From: Paenirhodobacter populi
Lineage (GTDB): Bacteria; Pseudomonadota; Alphaproteobacteria; Rhodobacterales; Rhodobacteraceae
DNA length: 64,000 nt
Assembly: GCF_004022215.1 (NCBI RefSeq)
Contig: NZ_SAUZ01000003.1
Span: 62,001 to 126,000 of the forward strand
Direction of reading: 5' to 3'
This document shows, one piece after another, positions 29,996 to 39,843 of the stretch (the first letter of the stretch is position 1; each line of letters opens with the position of its first letter). Under the pieces are notes generated by a model. The model was not told where the DNA came from, did not search any database, and worked only from the letters and a program-made list of their open reading frames with translations. A program made the translations under genes and the position numbers.

Positions 29996-31341
29996 TCCCC
30001 GGTCCGCAGGATATCGGCGCCGAGGCCGCGCATCAGATCCTCGAACACCGGGAAGGAGGTGGCGATGGGCGAGCCGTCATCCACCGCCACCGGCCGTTGC
30101 GCGGCAAGACCGAGGACGAGGAAGCTCATCGCGATGCGGTGGTCGATATGCGTCGCGCAGGTCGCGCCGCCCGGCACACCCTCCGGCCCCAGCCCGTGGA
30201 CGATCAGCGTGTCCCGATCCTCCTCGACCCGCACGCCGCAGGCTTCGAGCCCGCGCGCCATCGCGTCGATCCGGTCGGATTCCTTGACCCGCAGTTCCTT
30301 CACCCCGCGCATCACCGTGGTGCCGGTGGCAAAGGCGGCGACCACCGCCAGCACCGGGTATTCGTCGATCATCGAGGCCGCGCGTTCCGGCGGCACCGCA
30401 ATGCCCGTCAGCGCGGAATGGTGCACGCGCAGGTCGGCCACCGGCTCACCCCCCTCTTCGCGCGGGTTTTCAAAGGCGATCTCGGCGCCCATCTCGACCA
30501 GCGTGGCGAACAGGCCGTTGCGCGTCGGGTTCTGGCTGACGCCGGGCACGAGGATGTCGGACCCCGGCACGATCAGCGCCGCGCAGACCGGGAAGGCGGC
30601 GGAGCTGGGATCGCGCGGCACGGCGACACGCTGGCCGGTCAGCTCGGGCTGGCCTTGCAGGGTGATGACCCGGCCCTTGGGCGTTTCCTCGATGGTCAGA
30701 TCGGCGCCGAAGCCGCGCAGCATCCGTTCGGTATGGTCGCGGGTCGCCTCGCGCTCGATCACCACCGTCTGGCCCGGCGCGTTCAGCCCGGCCAGAAGCA
30801 CCGCCGATTTCACCTGCGCCGAGGGCATCGGCACCGTGTAGCGCACCGGCACGGGTTCCGCCGCGCCAACGATGGTCATCGGCAGCCGTCCGCCCTGCCG
30901 CCCCACGGCCCGCGTACCGAAGAGCGCCAGCGGATCGGTCACCCGCCCCATCGGCCGCTTGCGCAGGGATGCGTCGCCGGTGAAGGTCGCGCTGATCGGC
31001 GAGGTCGCCATCGCCCCCATGATGAGCCGCACCCCGGTGCCGGAATTGCCGCAGTCGATGATGTCCGAGGGTTCGGCGAAACCGCCCACCCCCACGCCAT
31101 CGATCACCCAGTGACCGGGGCCGAGCCGTTCTACGGTCGCACCGAAGGCCCGCATCGCCTTGGCCGTGTCCAGAACGTCCTGCCCTTCGAGCAGGCCCGT
31201 CACCTCGGTCCGTCCGACCGAAAGCGCGCCAAGGATCAGCGCGCGATGCGAAATCGACTTGTCGCCCGGCACCTCGGCGGTGCCGCGCAAGGGCGCGCCT
31301 TTGCGCGCGATCATCCCGATGGGTTCACCGTGGCCGGACAT
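29992..31341 (-). CDS. aroA: 3-phosphoshikimate 1-carboxyvinyltransferase (EPSP synthase), class II-like
   Basis: Makes 5-enolpyruvylshikimate-3-phosphate in aromatic amino-acid synthesis; cytoplasmic, 449 residues. It matches the Agrobacterium CP4 type throughout: [41 protein letters not shown]-like segment, [15 protein letters not shown], and the C-terminal [17 protein letters not shown]. The active-site loop reads CGNSGTGVR, with Gly101 where CP4 has the Ala linked to glyphosate tolerance. ATG 31341 is chosen over an in-frame GTG two codons earlier because GGAGGTGCCC precedes it. Confidence 0.95.
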   Translation of the reverse strand: MSGHGEPIGMIARKGAPLRGTAEVPGDKSISHRALILGALSVGRTEVTGLLEGQDVLDTAKAMRAFGATVERLGPGHWVIDGVGVGGFAEPSDIIDCGNSGTGVRLIMGAMATSPISATFTGDASLRKRPMGRVTDPLALFGTRAVGRQGGRLPMTIVGAAEPVPVRYTVPMPSAQVKSAVLLAGLNAPGQTVVIEREATRDHTERMLRGFGADLTIEETPKGRVITLQGQPELTGQRVAVPRDPSSAAFPVCAALIVPGSDILVPGVSQNPTRNGLFATLVEMGAEIAFENPREEGGEPVADLRVHHSALTGIAVPPERAASMIDEYPVLAVVAAFATGTTVMRGVKELRVKESDRIDAMARGLEACGVRVEEDRDTLIVHGLGPEGVPGGATCATHIDHRIAMSFLVLGLAAQRPVAVDDGSPIATSFPVFEDLMRGLGADILRTGE

Positions 31342-31378
31342 GGGCACCTCCCTGCTGGTCGGCCCCTGTTAGCAGCCC

Positions 31379-32095
31379 TCAGGCGCGGCGAAAAGTGGCG
31401 TAATCGGGCACGCGCCCCTCGCGCAGGGCTTTCTGCTCGTAACGGGTGGAGATCCAGTCCTCCCACGGGGTGCCGGAATGGGCGATCAGCTCGAACCCGG
31501 CGGCGGGGACCTCTTCCAGCGTCTGGCGCATGTAATCGGGAATGTCGGTCGCCACGCGGAACATCGCGTTCGGCGCCAGTACCCGGTGCAGCGGCAGAAG
31601 ATGTTCGGGCGTGACGAAGCGGCGCCGGTGGTGGCGCGCCTTCGGCCAGGGGTCGGGGTAGTTCAGGAACGCCCGCGCCACCGAGCCTTCGGGCAGCACA
31701 TCCATCAGATCGCGCGCATCGCCCGGATGCACGGCAAGGTTCGTCACCCCCGCCTGCCGGATCTTGCCCAGAAGCATGGCGACGCCGTTGATGAAGGGCT
31801 CGGCGCCGATGATGTTCACGTCGCGGTAGCGCGCGGCCATGTGGACCAGATGCTCTCCTCCGCCGAAGCCGACCTCCAGCCAGATCGGATTGTCGTTGCC
31901 GAAGAAGGCCGCGAGGTCGAGCGGTTCGCGCGTGGGGTTTTCCTCATGCGTGATGCCGCGCGGACGGAGGCGGTCCAGATCCTCGTTCAGATAGGTCTTC
32001 TGGCTGGCGCGCATGGTCTTGCCCGAGCGGCGGCCATAGAAATTGCGCCACGGACGCGGGGAACCTTCGGAGGGGTGTTCGGTCTCGTCACTCAT
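31379..32095 (-). CDS. trmB: tRNA (guanine-N7)-methyltransferase TrmB
   Basis: Methylates G46 of tRNA using S-adenosylmethionine; 238 residues. The SAM-binding motif is WLEVGFGGGEHL, followed by the TrmB hallmark NYPDPWPKARHHRRRF and the C-terminal GTPWEDWISTRYEQKA. An alternative ATG at 32107 would add four residues; neither start has a strong ribosome site. Divergent from lexA across a gap containing a repeat copy and the SOS boxes. Confidence 0.95.
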   Translation of the reverse strand: MSDETEHPSEGSPRPWRNFYGRRSGKTMRASQKTYLNEDLDRLRPRGITHEENPTREPLDLAAFFGNDNPIWLEVGFGGGEHLVHMAARYRDVNIIGAEPFINGVAMLLGKIRQAGVTNLAVHPGDARDLMDVLPEGSVARAFLNYPDPWPKARHHRRRFVTPEHLLPLHRVLAPNAMFRVATDIPDYMRQTLEEVPAAGFELIAHSGTPWEDWISTRYEQKALREGRVPDYATFRRA

Positions 32096-32155
32096 GCCCG
32101 CGCCCATAGGCCGGGAAAACGGGGGCGGTCAAGTCCCCGTTGCGCGATTTGGCGG

Positions 32156-32226
32156 CGGAGCAAGGGGGCCAGCCCCCTCTTTGCCTTCGGCAAATTCACC
32201 CCCGGGATATTTTTGGAAAGATGATG
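32156..32226 (+). repeat. Intergenic two-hairpin repeat, copy 2 (forward, variant tail)
   Basis: AGGGGGC-ca-GCCCCCT hairpin, then TTTGCC-ttc-GGCAAA, then CCCCGGGATATTTTTGGAA, the only copy with ATATTTTTGG instead of ATATTTATGG. It sits in the divergent trmB-lexA gap, just before the lexA promoter. Confidence 0.88.
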
Positions 32227-32252
32227 GGAGGAAGATGGGATGTCGCGAATCC

Positions 32253-32302
32253 TTGACCGGATGCGGGAACAACGGTAGAACTTTAGGGGAACGCATGCGA
32301 AC
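32253..32302 (+). promoter_or_regulatory. lexA promoter with overlapping SOS boxes
   Basis: GAAC occurs at 32267-32270, 32278-32281 and 32289-32292, each separated by exactly 7 bp: two overlapping GAAC-N7-GAAC boxes (GTTC-N7-GTTC on the other strand), the alphaproteobacterial LexA site. A fourth GAAC at 32299 is spaced 6 bp. A -35-like TTGACC (32253-32258) and a -10-like TAGAAC (32276-32281) are 17 bp apart, so the boxes cover the -10 element, giving autorepression. Confidence 0.85.
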
Positions 32303-32321
32303 AGGGCAAGGGGCGCCATAG

Positions 32322-33026
32322 ATGCTGACGCGCAAACAACTGGAATTGCTCAATTTCATCCATACGCGCGTGGCGCGGGACGGTGTTCCCCCTTCGTTCG
32401 ACGAAATGAAGGATGCGCTGGACCTGCGGTCGAAATCCGGCATCCACCGGCTGATCACGGCTTTGGAGGAACGCGGCTTCATCCGCCGTCTCGCGCATCG
32501 CGCCCGTGCGATCGAGATCGTCAAGCTGCCCGAGGCGCTGGAAAGCGGCGAGGCGGCGCGCGCGGGGTTCAGCCCGAAGGTGATCAAGGGCGACCGGGCC
32601 GATCCGCCGCGCGACGCGCTGCCGGTTGCGGCGATCGACGCGATGGAGGTTCCGCTCATGGGCCGGATCGCGGCGGGCGTGCCGATCGAGGCGATCGCCC
32701 ATGTTTCCAGCCATGTCGCCGTGCCCGGAGCCATGCTGTCGGGTCGCGGGGAGCATTATGCGCTTGAGGTGAAGGGCGATTCGATGATCGAGGCCGGGAT
32801 CAACGAAGGCGACGTCGTGGTGATCCGCAGCCAGTCCACCGCCGACAATGGCGATATCGTCGTCGCGCTGGTCGAGGAGCAGGAAGCCACCCTGAAACGC
32901 TACTACCGGCGCGGCGCGATGATCGCGCTTGAAGCCGCGAACCCGGCCTATGAACCGCGCATTCTGCGCGAGGATCAGGTGCGGGTGCAGGGGCGGCTCG
33001 TCGGCCTGATCCGCACCTATTCCTGA
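32322..33026 (+). CDS. lexA: SOS repressor LexA
   Basis: Represses the DNA-damage regulon and cleaves itself when RecA is activated. It has 234 residues with an N-terminal winged helix ([20 protein letters not shown], about residues 23-42), the cleavage site Ala118-Gly119 in IAAGVP, and the catalytic dyad Ser154 (GDSMIEAG) and Lys192 (TLKRYY). Its promoter carries tandem LexA boxes. It is convergent with comEC, 10 bp apart. Confidence 0.97.
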   Translation: MLTRKQLELLNFIHTRVARDGVPPSFDEMKDALDLRSKSGIHRLITALEERGFIRRLAHRARAIEIVKLPEALESGEAARAGFSPKVIKGDRADPPRDALPVAAIDAMEVPLMGRIAAGVPIEAIAHVSSHVAVPGAMLSGRGEHYALEVKGDSMIEAGINEGDVVVIRSQSTADNGDIVVALVEEQEATLKRYYRRGAMIALEAANPAYEPRILREDQVRVQGRLVGLIRTYS

Positions 33027-33036
33027 TCCGCTCCCG

Positions 33037-35145
33037 TTATTGAGCCCATCGGCCCGCGACGGTCCACGGCCGCATGCCGGAGACGGCATTCGCCCATGTG
33101 ACATCGCCGCGCGCATCGAAGGCAAGCGCGCCGCTGTCGCGCAGGCGCGGCTGATCCCAGATCTCGCATGATCCCGCGCCCTCTGCCGGGGCGGTGCCGG
33201 CGAGAATGACCAGCGCCCCGTCGCGGCAGTATTGCGGCAGGCTTTCCAGCCCTGCCTTGCCGGTCAGATGCACCACCGCCCTGCCCTGCCAGTTCGCAAC
33301 GCGCGCACCGCGATCGCCCGTGAATACCGGGCGGACAGCGGCTTCGGCCACCGTCGCCCCATCGCCATCCGCCGCAAGCCAGCTCGACGCGACGAAATCC
33401 GCCACCGGCTTCGACAGGCCGCGCCCCTCCGGCCCGGCAAGGCCGACGATCTCGGCCCCCGACGACACAAGCAGCGCGGGCCTTTCCGCCTGCGTCCACA
33501 GCACCATCGACACCGCCACCGCGACCATGCCCGCCATGCGCAGCGGCCCGCGCGCCAGAACCGCGACGACGGCGCCAAGCGACATCACCGGCAGCACCGC
33601 GGCGGGCGGCGCCATCACCATGACCGAGGCGCCCTTCAGCCCCGCCACCCATTCGGCGACGAGGATCATCCAGCGCGTGCCCAGATCCATCACCCACAGC
33701 GCCGGCGCCGCCAGCCCGAAGGGTGCCAGAACCGCCGCGATCACGCCCCCCGGCATCACCAGCGTGCCCATCACCGGCACGGCGAGGAAATTCGCCAGCA
33801 GCCCATAACCCGATCCGCGGTTGAAATGCGCCGCCGCGATCGGTCCGGTCACGATCCCGGCGACCAGCGAGGTGAACAGCAGCGCGATCGCCGGGCGCAG
33901 CAGATGCGGCAGCGGGCGGCTCCATTCCGCCCAACGGGTGTTGGAAACGATCAGCCCCACCGTCGCGGCGAAGGACATCTGGAAGCCCGGCTCGGTCAGG
34001 CTTTCGGGCCGCGCGATCAGGATCATCACCGCCGCGATCGCCACGGTGCGCAGCGACAGCGCCCGCCGGTCGAACAGCACCGCCAGCAGCATCACCGCCG
34101 CCATGATGTAGGACCGCTGTGTCGCCACCTCCGGCCCCGCGATCCACAGATAGACGCTTGCCGCGATCAGCGCCGCCGCCGCCGCGATCTTCTTCGCCGG
34201 CAGGATCAGCGCGAGGGTGCCGCAGGCCGCAAGCCCGTAGCGGATCGCGGCGAAGACGAATCCCGCCAGCATCGCCATGTGCAGCCCCGAGATCGAGACG
34301 ATGTGGTAGAGGTTCGAGATCCGCATCACCTCGTTCGTGGCCTCGGTGATGCCGGATCGGTCGCCGGTCATCAGCGCTGCCGCCACCGCCCCCGCCTGTC
34401 CGGGCATCCGTTCCTGCATGGCGCGCGAGATCGCCATCCGCGCGCGGTGCCCGGCCAGCGCCAGATCGTGCGGATCAGCGCCTTCGACCAGCATCACCGG
34501 CGTGCGGCTGTAACCGACCGCGCCCAGACTTTCGAACCATGCGGTGCGGCGGTAGTCCCAGCCGCCCGGCTCCGCCGGCCCGTTCGGCGCCATCAGATTT
34601 GCGGTCAGCATCACCCGCATCCCCGGTTCCGGCAAAAGATGGTCCTGCGCCCCGTGCAGCGACACCCGCACCCGTTCCGGCGTGCGCTCGGGCGCCACCC
34701 GTTTCAGCGTCACCCGGTCGAGCGTCAGCCGGATCAGATCGCGCGAGGAACGGTCGACCTTGACGATGCGCCCCTCGACCGGGCCATAATAGCGGAAATC
34801 CAGCACCGGAGCGGCGACGGAATGCGTGCGATGGGCCGACAGAAGAAAGCCAAGCGCCGCAAAGGCCACAAGCCCCGCCAGCAGGCGCAGGGCCTCGGGC
34901 CCGCGCAGCAGGCCGGCCACGCCCGCGACCATGACCGCCAGCAACACCGCCAGCACCGGCCCCGAAGGCTCGGTCCGCAGAGCGAAATAGACCCCGCCGC
35001 CGCAGCCGATCGCCACCGGCATCCACAGCACCAGATCCGCCCTTGCCCGGGCCAGCGCCGCCCCCGGATCGGCGAATCCCGCCCACCAGCGGGCGCCATC
35101 CCCCCAAAGACGTGCCGCCCGGAAGGATCCGACCCGTTCCGACAC
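33037..35145 (-). CDS. comEC: ComEC/Rec2 family DNA-uptake channel protein
   Basis: Polytopic inner-membrane protein of the ComEC/Rec2 family, which forms the DNA translocation channel in competent bacteria; 702 residues. An N-terminal hydrophobic DUF4131-like region is followed by an OB-like segment and the Competence domain ([36 protein letters not shown]). The C-terminal part lacks the HxHxDH metallo-beta-lactamase motif found in longer ComEC proteins. The start is a GTG with GGGAAACAAG upstream. Confidence 0.87.
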   Translation of the reverse strand: MSERVGSFRAARLWGDGARWWAGFADPGAALARARADLVLWMPVAIGCGGGVYFALRTEPSGPVLAVLLAVMVAGVAGLLRGPEALRLLAGLVAFAALGFLLSAHRTHSVAAPVLDFRYYGPVEGRIVKVDRSSRDLIRLTLDRVTLKRVAPERTPERVRVSLHGAQDHLLPEPGMRVMLTANLMAPNGPAEPGGWDYRRTAWFESLGAVGYSRTPVMLVEGADPHDLALAGHRARMAISRAMQERMPGQAGAVAAALMTGDRSGITEATNEVMRISNLYHIVSISGLHMAMLAGFVFAAIRYGLAACGTLALILPAKKIAAAAALIAASVYLWIAGPEVATQRSYIMAAVMLLAVLFDRRALSLRTVAIAAVMILIARPESLTEPGFQMSFAATVGLIVSNTRWAEWSRPLPHLLRPAIALLFTSLVAGIVTGPIAAAHFNRGSGYGLLANFLAVPVMGTLVMPGGVIAAVLAPFGLAAPALWVMDLGTRWMILVAEWVAGLKGASVMVMAPPAAVLPVMSLGAVVAVLARGPLRMAGMVAVAVSMVLWTQAERPALLVSSGAEIVGLAGPEGRGLSKPVADFVASSWLAADGDGATVAEAAVRPVFTGDRGARVANWQGRAVVHLTGKAGLESLPQYCRDGALVILAGTAPAEGAGSCEIWDQPRLRDSGALAFDARGDVTWANAVSGMRPWTVAGRWAQ

Positions 35146-35188
35146 CTTGTTTCCCGCCCCCGCCGCGCTTAGACATTCCGCGAATGCC

Positions 35189-35205
35189 AGCCTGCAGGCT
35201 ATATG
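35189..35205. promoter_or_regulatory. Palindrome next to a -10-like box in the comEC/gltX gap
   Basis: The perfect 12-bp palindrome AGCCTGCAGGCT (35189-35200) runs directly into TATATG (35200-35205), a -10-like hexamer for gltX. I see no matching -35 element at good spacing. Confidence 0.3.
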
Positions 35206-35264
35206 GTTTCCAATTCGTTAATGCGCCCCGTCCTGCTTGTGGAACGGCGCAGGAAAGGTCCCTG

Positions 35265-36665
35265 ATGTCCGACAAGATCGTCACCCGCTTCGCCCCCTCG
35301 CCCACCGGCTATCTGCATATCGGCGGCGCGCGCACCGCGCTGTTCAACTGGCTCTTCGCGCGCGGCCACGGCGGCACCTTCCTGTTGCGCATCGAGGATA
35401 CCGACCGCGCCCGCTCCACCCCCGAGGCGACGGCCGCGATCCTGAAGGGGCTGACGTGGCTTGGCCTCGACTGGGATGGCGATGTCGTCAGCCAGTTCGA
35501 GCGCGCCCCCCGCCATGCCGAGGTGGCGCATGAGATGCTGGCCCGCGGCGGCGCCTACAAGTGCTTCTCCACGCAGGAGGAGATCGAGGCCTTCCGCGAA
35601 CAGGCCCGGGCCGAGGGGCGCAGCACGCTGTTCCGCTCGCCGTGGCGCGACGCCGACCCCTCGACCTACCCGGACGCGCCCTATGTGATCCGGCTCAAGG
35701 CCCCGCGCGAGGGCGTGACCGTGATCCACGACAAGGTGCAGGGCGATGTGACGATCCGCAACGACCAGCTTGACGACATGGTCTGCCTGCGCTCGGACGG
35801 GACGCCGACCTACATGCTGGCCGTGGTGGTCGACGATCAGGACATGGGCGTGACCCATGTGATCCGGGGCGACGACCATCTGGTGAACGCCGCGCGGCAG
35901 ATGCAGATCTATCACGCCATGGGCTGGCAGGTGCCGGTCTATGCCCACATCCCGCTGATCCACGGCCCGGACGGCAAGAAACTGTCGAAGCGTCACGGGG
36001 CTGTCGGATTGGAACAGTATCAGGCAATGGGCTATCCGGCCTCGGGGATGCGCAATTACCTGGCACGTCTGGGATGGAGCCACGGCGATGACGAGTTCTT
36101 TACCGACGAACAGGCCCGGGAATGGTTCGAACTGGAGGGAATCGGCCGTTCGCCGTCGCGTCTGGACTTCAAGAAGCTCGAAAACATCTGCGGCCGGCAT
36201 ATGGCGGTTTCACCGGATGCCGAACTAATGGGCGGTGTCGCGGGCTATCTTGAGGCGGCCGGCCTGCCCCCCCTGACCGACCGGCAGGCAGAAGGTTTGC
36301 GCGAAGCTTTGCCCGCGGTGAAAGGTTCGGCCAAGACTTATCCGCAACTCCTTGAAAAGGCTGAATTCGTCCTGACGGAGCGGCCGATTTCGCCGGATGA
36401 GAAGGCGCTGAAACTGCTCGATCCGGTATCCCGTGGTATACTCGGCGAATTGACGGCGCGGATTCAAGATGCTAGCTGGACCCGTGAGGAATTGGAGGAC
36501 ATCGTTGGCAATGTGGCAAAAGCGCACGGGCTCGGAATGGGAAAAGTCGCTGGCCCCTTGCGCGCGGCCCTTGCAGGACGTTCAGTGACACCAAGCATCT
36601 TCGACATGATGATCGTTCTCGGCCGGGAGGAGACCCTGGCGAGGATCAAGGATCAGGCGGCCTGA
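35265..36665 (+). CDS. gltX: Glutamyl-tRNA synthetase
   Basis: Charges tRNA with glutamate; 466 residues, class I synthetase. The HIGH-type motif [13 protein letters not shown] (HIGG at 18-21) and the KMSKS-type KLSKR (239-243) are intact, with the anticodon-binding domain C-terminal. ATG 35265 follows AGGAAAGG. From about 35995 onward, codon usage changes sharply: cta, ata, gta, tca, aca, cca and gga appear, almost absent from the first half. The frame stays open and family motifs persist, so the gene looks mosaic and not broken. Confidence 0.95.
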   Translation: MSDKIVTRFAPSPTGYLHIGGARTALFNWLFARGHGGTFLLRIEDTDRARSTPEATAAILKGLTWLGLDWDGDVVSQFERAPRHAEVAHEMLARGGAYKCFSTQEEIEAFREQARAEGRSTLFRSPWRDADPSTYPDAPYVIRLKAPREGVTVIHDKVQGDVTIRNDQLDDMVCLRSDGTPTYMLAVVVDDQDMGVTHVIRGDDHLVNAARQMQIYHAMGWQVPVYAHIPLIHGPDGKKLSKRHGAVGLEQYQAMGYPASGMRNYLARLGWSHGDDEFFTDEQAREWFELEGIGRSPSRLDFKKLENICGRHMAVSPDAELMGGVAGYLEAAGLPPLTDRQAEGLREALPAVKGSAKTYPQLLEKAEFVLTERPISPDEKALKLLDPVSRGILGELTARIQDASWTREELEDIVGNVAKAHGLGMGKVAGPLRAALAGRSVTPSIFDMMIVLGREETLARIKDQAA

Positions 36666-36740
36666 GGCCCGGTCGCCTTCCCGGGGAACCGGACGCAATG
36701 ACCCGGCGCGGCCCAGCCGGACGACAGGAAAGGGAACCTC

Positions 36741-38036
36741 ATGGCAGATACCAAGCGCGTAGCCAGGCTTGAGCTCGACGGCAAGACCTACGAGCTTCCG
36801 GTGATTTCGCCGAGCGTGGGACCGGATGTGCTGGACATCCGCAAGCTCTATGGCGAGGCGGGAGTATTCACCTACGATCCCGGTTTCACCTCGACCGCCG
36901 CCTGTGAATCGACGATCACCTATATCGACGGCGATCAGGGGGAACTCCTGTATCGCGGCTATCCGATCGAACAGCTCGCGGAGAAGTCGCATTACCTCGA
37001 AGTCTGCTATCTGCTGCTGAACGGCGAACTGCCGGACCGCGAACAGATGGAGACGTTCGAGCGCACCGTGACCCGTCACACGATGGTGCACGAGCAGATG
37101 CACAACTTCTTCCGTGGTTTCCGTCGCGACGCCCACCCTATGGCGACAATGGTGGGCGTTGTCGGGGCGATGTCGGCCTTCTATCACGACTCGACCGATG
37201 TGACCGATCCGCGTCAACGTGAAGTCGCCTCTTTCCGGCTGGTGGCCAAGCTGCCGACGATCGCCGCGATGGCCTACAAATATTCGATCGGCCAGCCCTT
37301 CGTCTATCCGCGCAACGATCTGGGCTATGCGGCGAACTTCCTGCACATGTGCTTCGCCGTCCCGGCCGAGCCCTATCACGTCCCGCCCGAGCTTGCGACG
37401 GCGATGGACCGGATCATGATGCTGCATGCGGATCACGAACAGAACGCCTCGACCTCGACGGTGCGTCTGGCCGGGTCCTCGGGCGCCAATCCCTTCGCCT
37501 GTATCGCCGCGGGCATCGCCTGCCTCTGGGGGCCGGCGCATGGCGGCGCGAACCAGGCCTGTCTGGAAATGCTGCGCCAGATCGGCTCGGTCGAGCGGAT
37601 CCCGGAATTCATCGCCAGGGCCAAGGACAAGAACGATCCGTTCCGCCTGATGGGCTTTGGCCACCGGGTCTACAAGAACTTCGACCCGCGCGCCAAGGTG
37701 ATGAAGCAGTCGGCGGACGAGGTGCTGGACCTGCTCGGCATCCACAACAACCCGACGCTTCAGGTCGCCAAGGAACTCGAACGGATCGCGCTGGAAGACG
37801 ATTACTTCGTTTCCAAGAAGCTCTATCCGAACGTCGATTTCTACTCGGGCATCATCCTTGAGGCGATGGGCTTCCCCACCTCGATGTTCACCCCGATCTT
37901 CGCGCTGTCGCGGACCGTGGGCTGGATCTCGCAGTGGAAGGAAATGATCTCGGACCCGTCGGGCCGGATCGGCCGTCCGCGCCAGCTTTATACCGGCGCC
38001 CCGGCGCGCGATTATGTCGAAGTCGACAACCGCTGA
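36741..38036 (+). CDS. gltA: Citrate synthase
   Basis: Entry enzyme of the TCA cycle, 431 residues, hexameric NADH-sensitive type II size. The catalytic residues lie in [23 protein letters not shown] and NVDFYSGI. The N-terminal domain [20 protein letters not shown] is the normal type II extension. ATG 36741 has AGGAAAGGGAAC upstream. It follows gltX by 75 bp and is closed by a strong terminator. Confidence 0.97.
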   Translation: MADTKRVARLELDGKTYELPVISPSVGPDVLDIRKLYGEAGVFTYDPGFTSTAACESTITYIDGDQGELLYRGYPIEQLAEKSHYLEVCYLLLNGELPDREQMETFERTVTRHTMVHEQMHNFFRGFRRDAHPMATMVGVVGAMSAFYHDSTDVTDPRQREVASFRLVAKLPTIAAMAYKYSIGQPFVYPRNDLGYAANFLHMCFAVPAEPYHVPPELATAMDRIMMLHADHEQNASTSTVRLAGSSGANPFACIAAGIACLWGPAHGGANQACLEMLRQIGSVERIPEFIARAKDKNDPFRLMGFGHRVYKNFDPRAKVMKQSADEVLDLLGIHNNPTLQVAKELERIALEDDYFVSKKLYPNVDFYSGIILEAMGFPTSMFTPIFALSRTVGWISQWKEMISDPSGRIGRPRQLYTGAPARDYVEVDNR

Positions 38037-38059
38037 GCCACGGCCAGCCGCAGTCATGG

Positions 38060-38088
38060 AAGGCCGGGGTATCGCGCCCCGGCCTTTT
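38060..38088 (+). terminator. Rho-independent terminator of gltA
   Basis: AAGGCCGGGG pairs with CCCCGGCCTT around the loop TATCGCG and is followed by the T-run (TTTT, 38085-38088). It starts 23 bp after the gltA stop. Confidence 0.9.
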
Positions 38089-38100
38089 GCGTTGGCGCGG

Positions 38101-38175
38101 GCGGAGAGGGCGCAAGGGGGCGCCGCCCCCTCGCGGCTTTGCCGCTCACCCCCGGGATATTTATGGAAGAATGAA
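38101..38175 (+). repeat. Intergenic two-hairpin repeat, copy 3 (forward)
   Basis: GGGGGC-gcc-GCCCCC hairpin, then GCGGC-ttt-GCCGC, then CCCCGGGATATTTATGGAA and GAATGAA. It lies directly behind the gltA terminator, so it is not itself needed to end that transcript. Confidence 0.9.
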
Positions 38176-38346
38176 GGCAGGAAGGCTGTTTCCCGCGGCA
38201 CCGAAACGCGCCTTTGCCCCGTCCTTCGGGCCTCGACGGGGCCCTGAAACCACAGTTTCGCCCGGAAAACCCGCCATGCCGGCCTCGGCGCTTGTCGCTT
38301 CGGGCCGCTCGGGCTAATCAGGCAGGAGGACGGACCCGAGGACATC
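38176..38346. other. Gap before surE without recognised gene
   Basis: The stretch leads into the surE ribosome site (CAGGAGGAC near 38322). I see no clear promoter hexamers, repeat or structure that I can support. Confidence 0.4.
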
Positions 38347-39126
38347 ATGCGCATCCTGATCACCAATGACGACGGCATCCACGCTCCGGGGCTCGAGGTG
38401 CTGCGCGCCATTGCCGAGGAGCTCGCCGGTCCGGGGGGCGAGGTCTGGATCGTCGCGCCCGCCTTTGAACAGTCGGGCGTCGCGCATTGCATCAGCTACA
38501 CCCGCCCGATGATGATCGCCGAACATGCCCCGCGCCGCTATGCGGCCGAGGGGAGCCCGGCGGATTGCGTTCTGGCGGCGCTTTACGACGTGTTGCGGGA
38601 CGGGCGGCCGGATCTGGTTTTGTCGGGGGTCAACTCCGGCAACAATTCGGGGGAGAACGCGCTGTATTCCGGCACGGTCGGCGGCGCGATGGAAGCCGCG
38701 TTGCAGGGCATCCCGGCCATCGCGCTCTCGCAGTTCATGGGTCCCGGTTGCGGCGAGGACAGGTTCGAGGCCGCCCGCGTCCACGGCCCGGCGCTGATCC
38801 GCAGGATCTGGGAAAAGGGCGTGTGGGACAACGGCCCCTACCGCGTCTTCTACAACGTCAACTTCCCGCCGGTGACCGCCGATGCCGTCAAGGGCTTCCG
38901 CGTCGCCGCGCAGGGCTACCGCACCGACAGCTTCTTCACCGTCGAGCCGAGCCTGTCGCCCACCGGGCGCCGCTTCCTATGGATCAAGGGCGGTCCGCAG
39001 CATACGGCGAGCGAGCCGGGCACCGACGCGGCGCTGAACCTCGACGGCTTCATCTCCGTCACCCCGATGCGCGCCGATCTGACCGCGCATGAGGTGCTGA
39101 CCGATCTGGAGGCCGCTCTCGCATGA
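38347..39126 (+). CDS. surE: 5'-nucleotidase SurE
   Basis: Metal-dependent nucleoside-monophosphate phosphatase, 259 residues. The N-terminal metal site TNDDG (residues 6-10), the [12 protein letters not shown] loop and [12 protein letters not shown] are all present. First gene of surE-pcm-nlpD; its stop overlaps the pcm ATG. Confidence 0.96.
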   Translation: MRILITNDDGIHAPGLEVLRAIAEELAGPGGEVWIVAPAFEQSGVAHCISYTRPMMIAEHAPRRYAAEGSPADCVLAALYDVLRDGRPDLVLSGVNSGNNSGENALYSGTVGGAMEAALQGIPAIALSQFMGPGCGEDRFEAARVHGPALIRRIWEKGVWDNGPYRVFYNVNFPPVTADAVKGFRVAAQGYRTDSFFTVEPSLSPTGRRFLWIKGGPQHTASEPGTDAALNLDGFISVTPMRADLTAHEVLTDLEAALA

Positions 39127-39791
39127 CCAGACCGCCCGAAGGCGATGACAGTGACGGAACGGCGGAACGCAAGATGCGCTTTCTGTTCCAGTTGCGCAGC
39201 GCGGGCGTGACGGATGCACGGGTGCTGTCGGCGATGGAGCGGATCGACCGGGGGCGGTTCGTGCGCGGCATCTTTGCCGACCGGGCCTATGCGGATGTGC
39301 CGCTGCCCATCGCCTGCGGGCAGACCATCTCGCAGCCCTCGATCGTCGGGCTGATGACGCAGGCCTTGCGGATCGGGCCGCGCGACACGGTTCTGGAGAT
39401 CGGCACGGGGTCCGGCTATCAGGCGGCGGTGCTCGCCTGCCTCGCGCGGCGGGTCTACACGGTCGAGCGCCACCGCCAGCTTGCGCGCGAGGCGCAGGCC
39501 CTGTTCGCCGATCTGGGCCTGTCGACCATCGTCTCGCTGGTGGGCGACGGATCGCGCGGCCTGCCCGATCAGGCGCCCTTCGATCGCATCATCGTCACCG
39601 CCGCCGCCGAGGATCCACCCGGCACCCTGTTGTCGCAACTGAAGATCGGCGGTATCATGATCGTTCCCGTCGGCCAGTCCGACGCGGTGCAGAGCCTGAT
39701 CCGTGTAACCCGCCACGAATCGGGCTTTGAATACGAGGAACTGCGCCCGGTCCGTTTCGTTCCCCTGATCGAGGGAACGGCGAACGACTGA
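39123..39791 (+). CDS. pcm: Protein-L-isoaspartate O-methyltransferase
   Basis: Repairs isoaspartyl damage in proteins using S-adenosylmethionine; 222 residues. Characteristic segments are [20 protein letters not shown] near residues 56-75 and the SAM motif [16 protein letters not shown]. The ATG overlaps the surE stop. Pcm and SurE are classic stationary-phase survival partners. Confidence 0.96.
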   Translation: MTRPPEGDDSDGTAERKMRFLFQLRSAGVTDARVLSAMERIDRGRFVRGIFADRAYADVPLPIACGQTISQPSIVGLMTQALRIGPRDTVLEIGTGSGYQAAVLACLARRVYTVERHRQLAREAQALFADLGLSTIVSLVGDGSRGLPDQAPFDRIIVTAAAEDPPGTLLSQLKIGGIMIVPVGQSDAVQSLIRVTRHESGFEYEELRPVRFVPLIEGTAND

Positions 39792-39843
39792 CCCGGACCC
39801 CCAAGGCCCCGGCAACAGGGGCCGCGATGAACGAGGACGAGCC

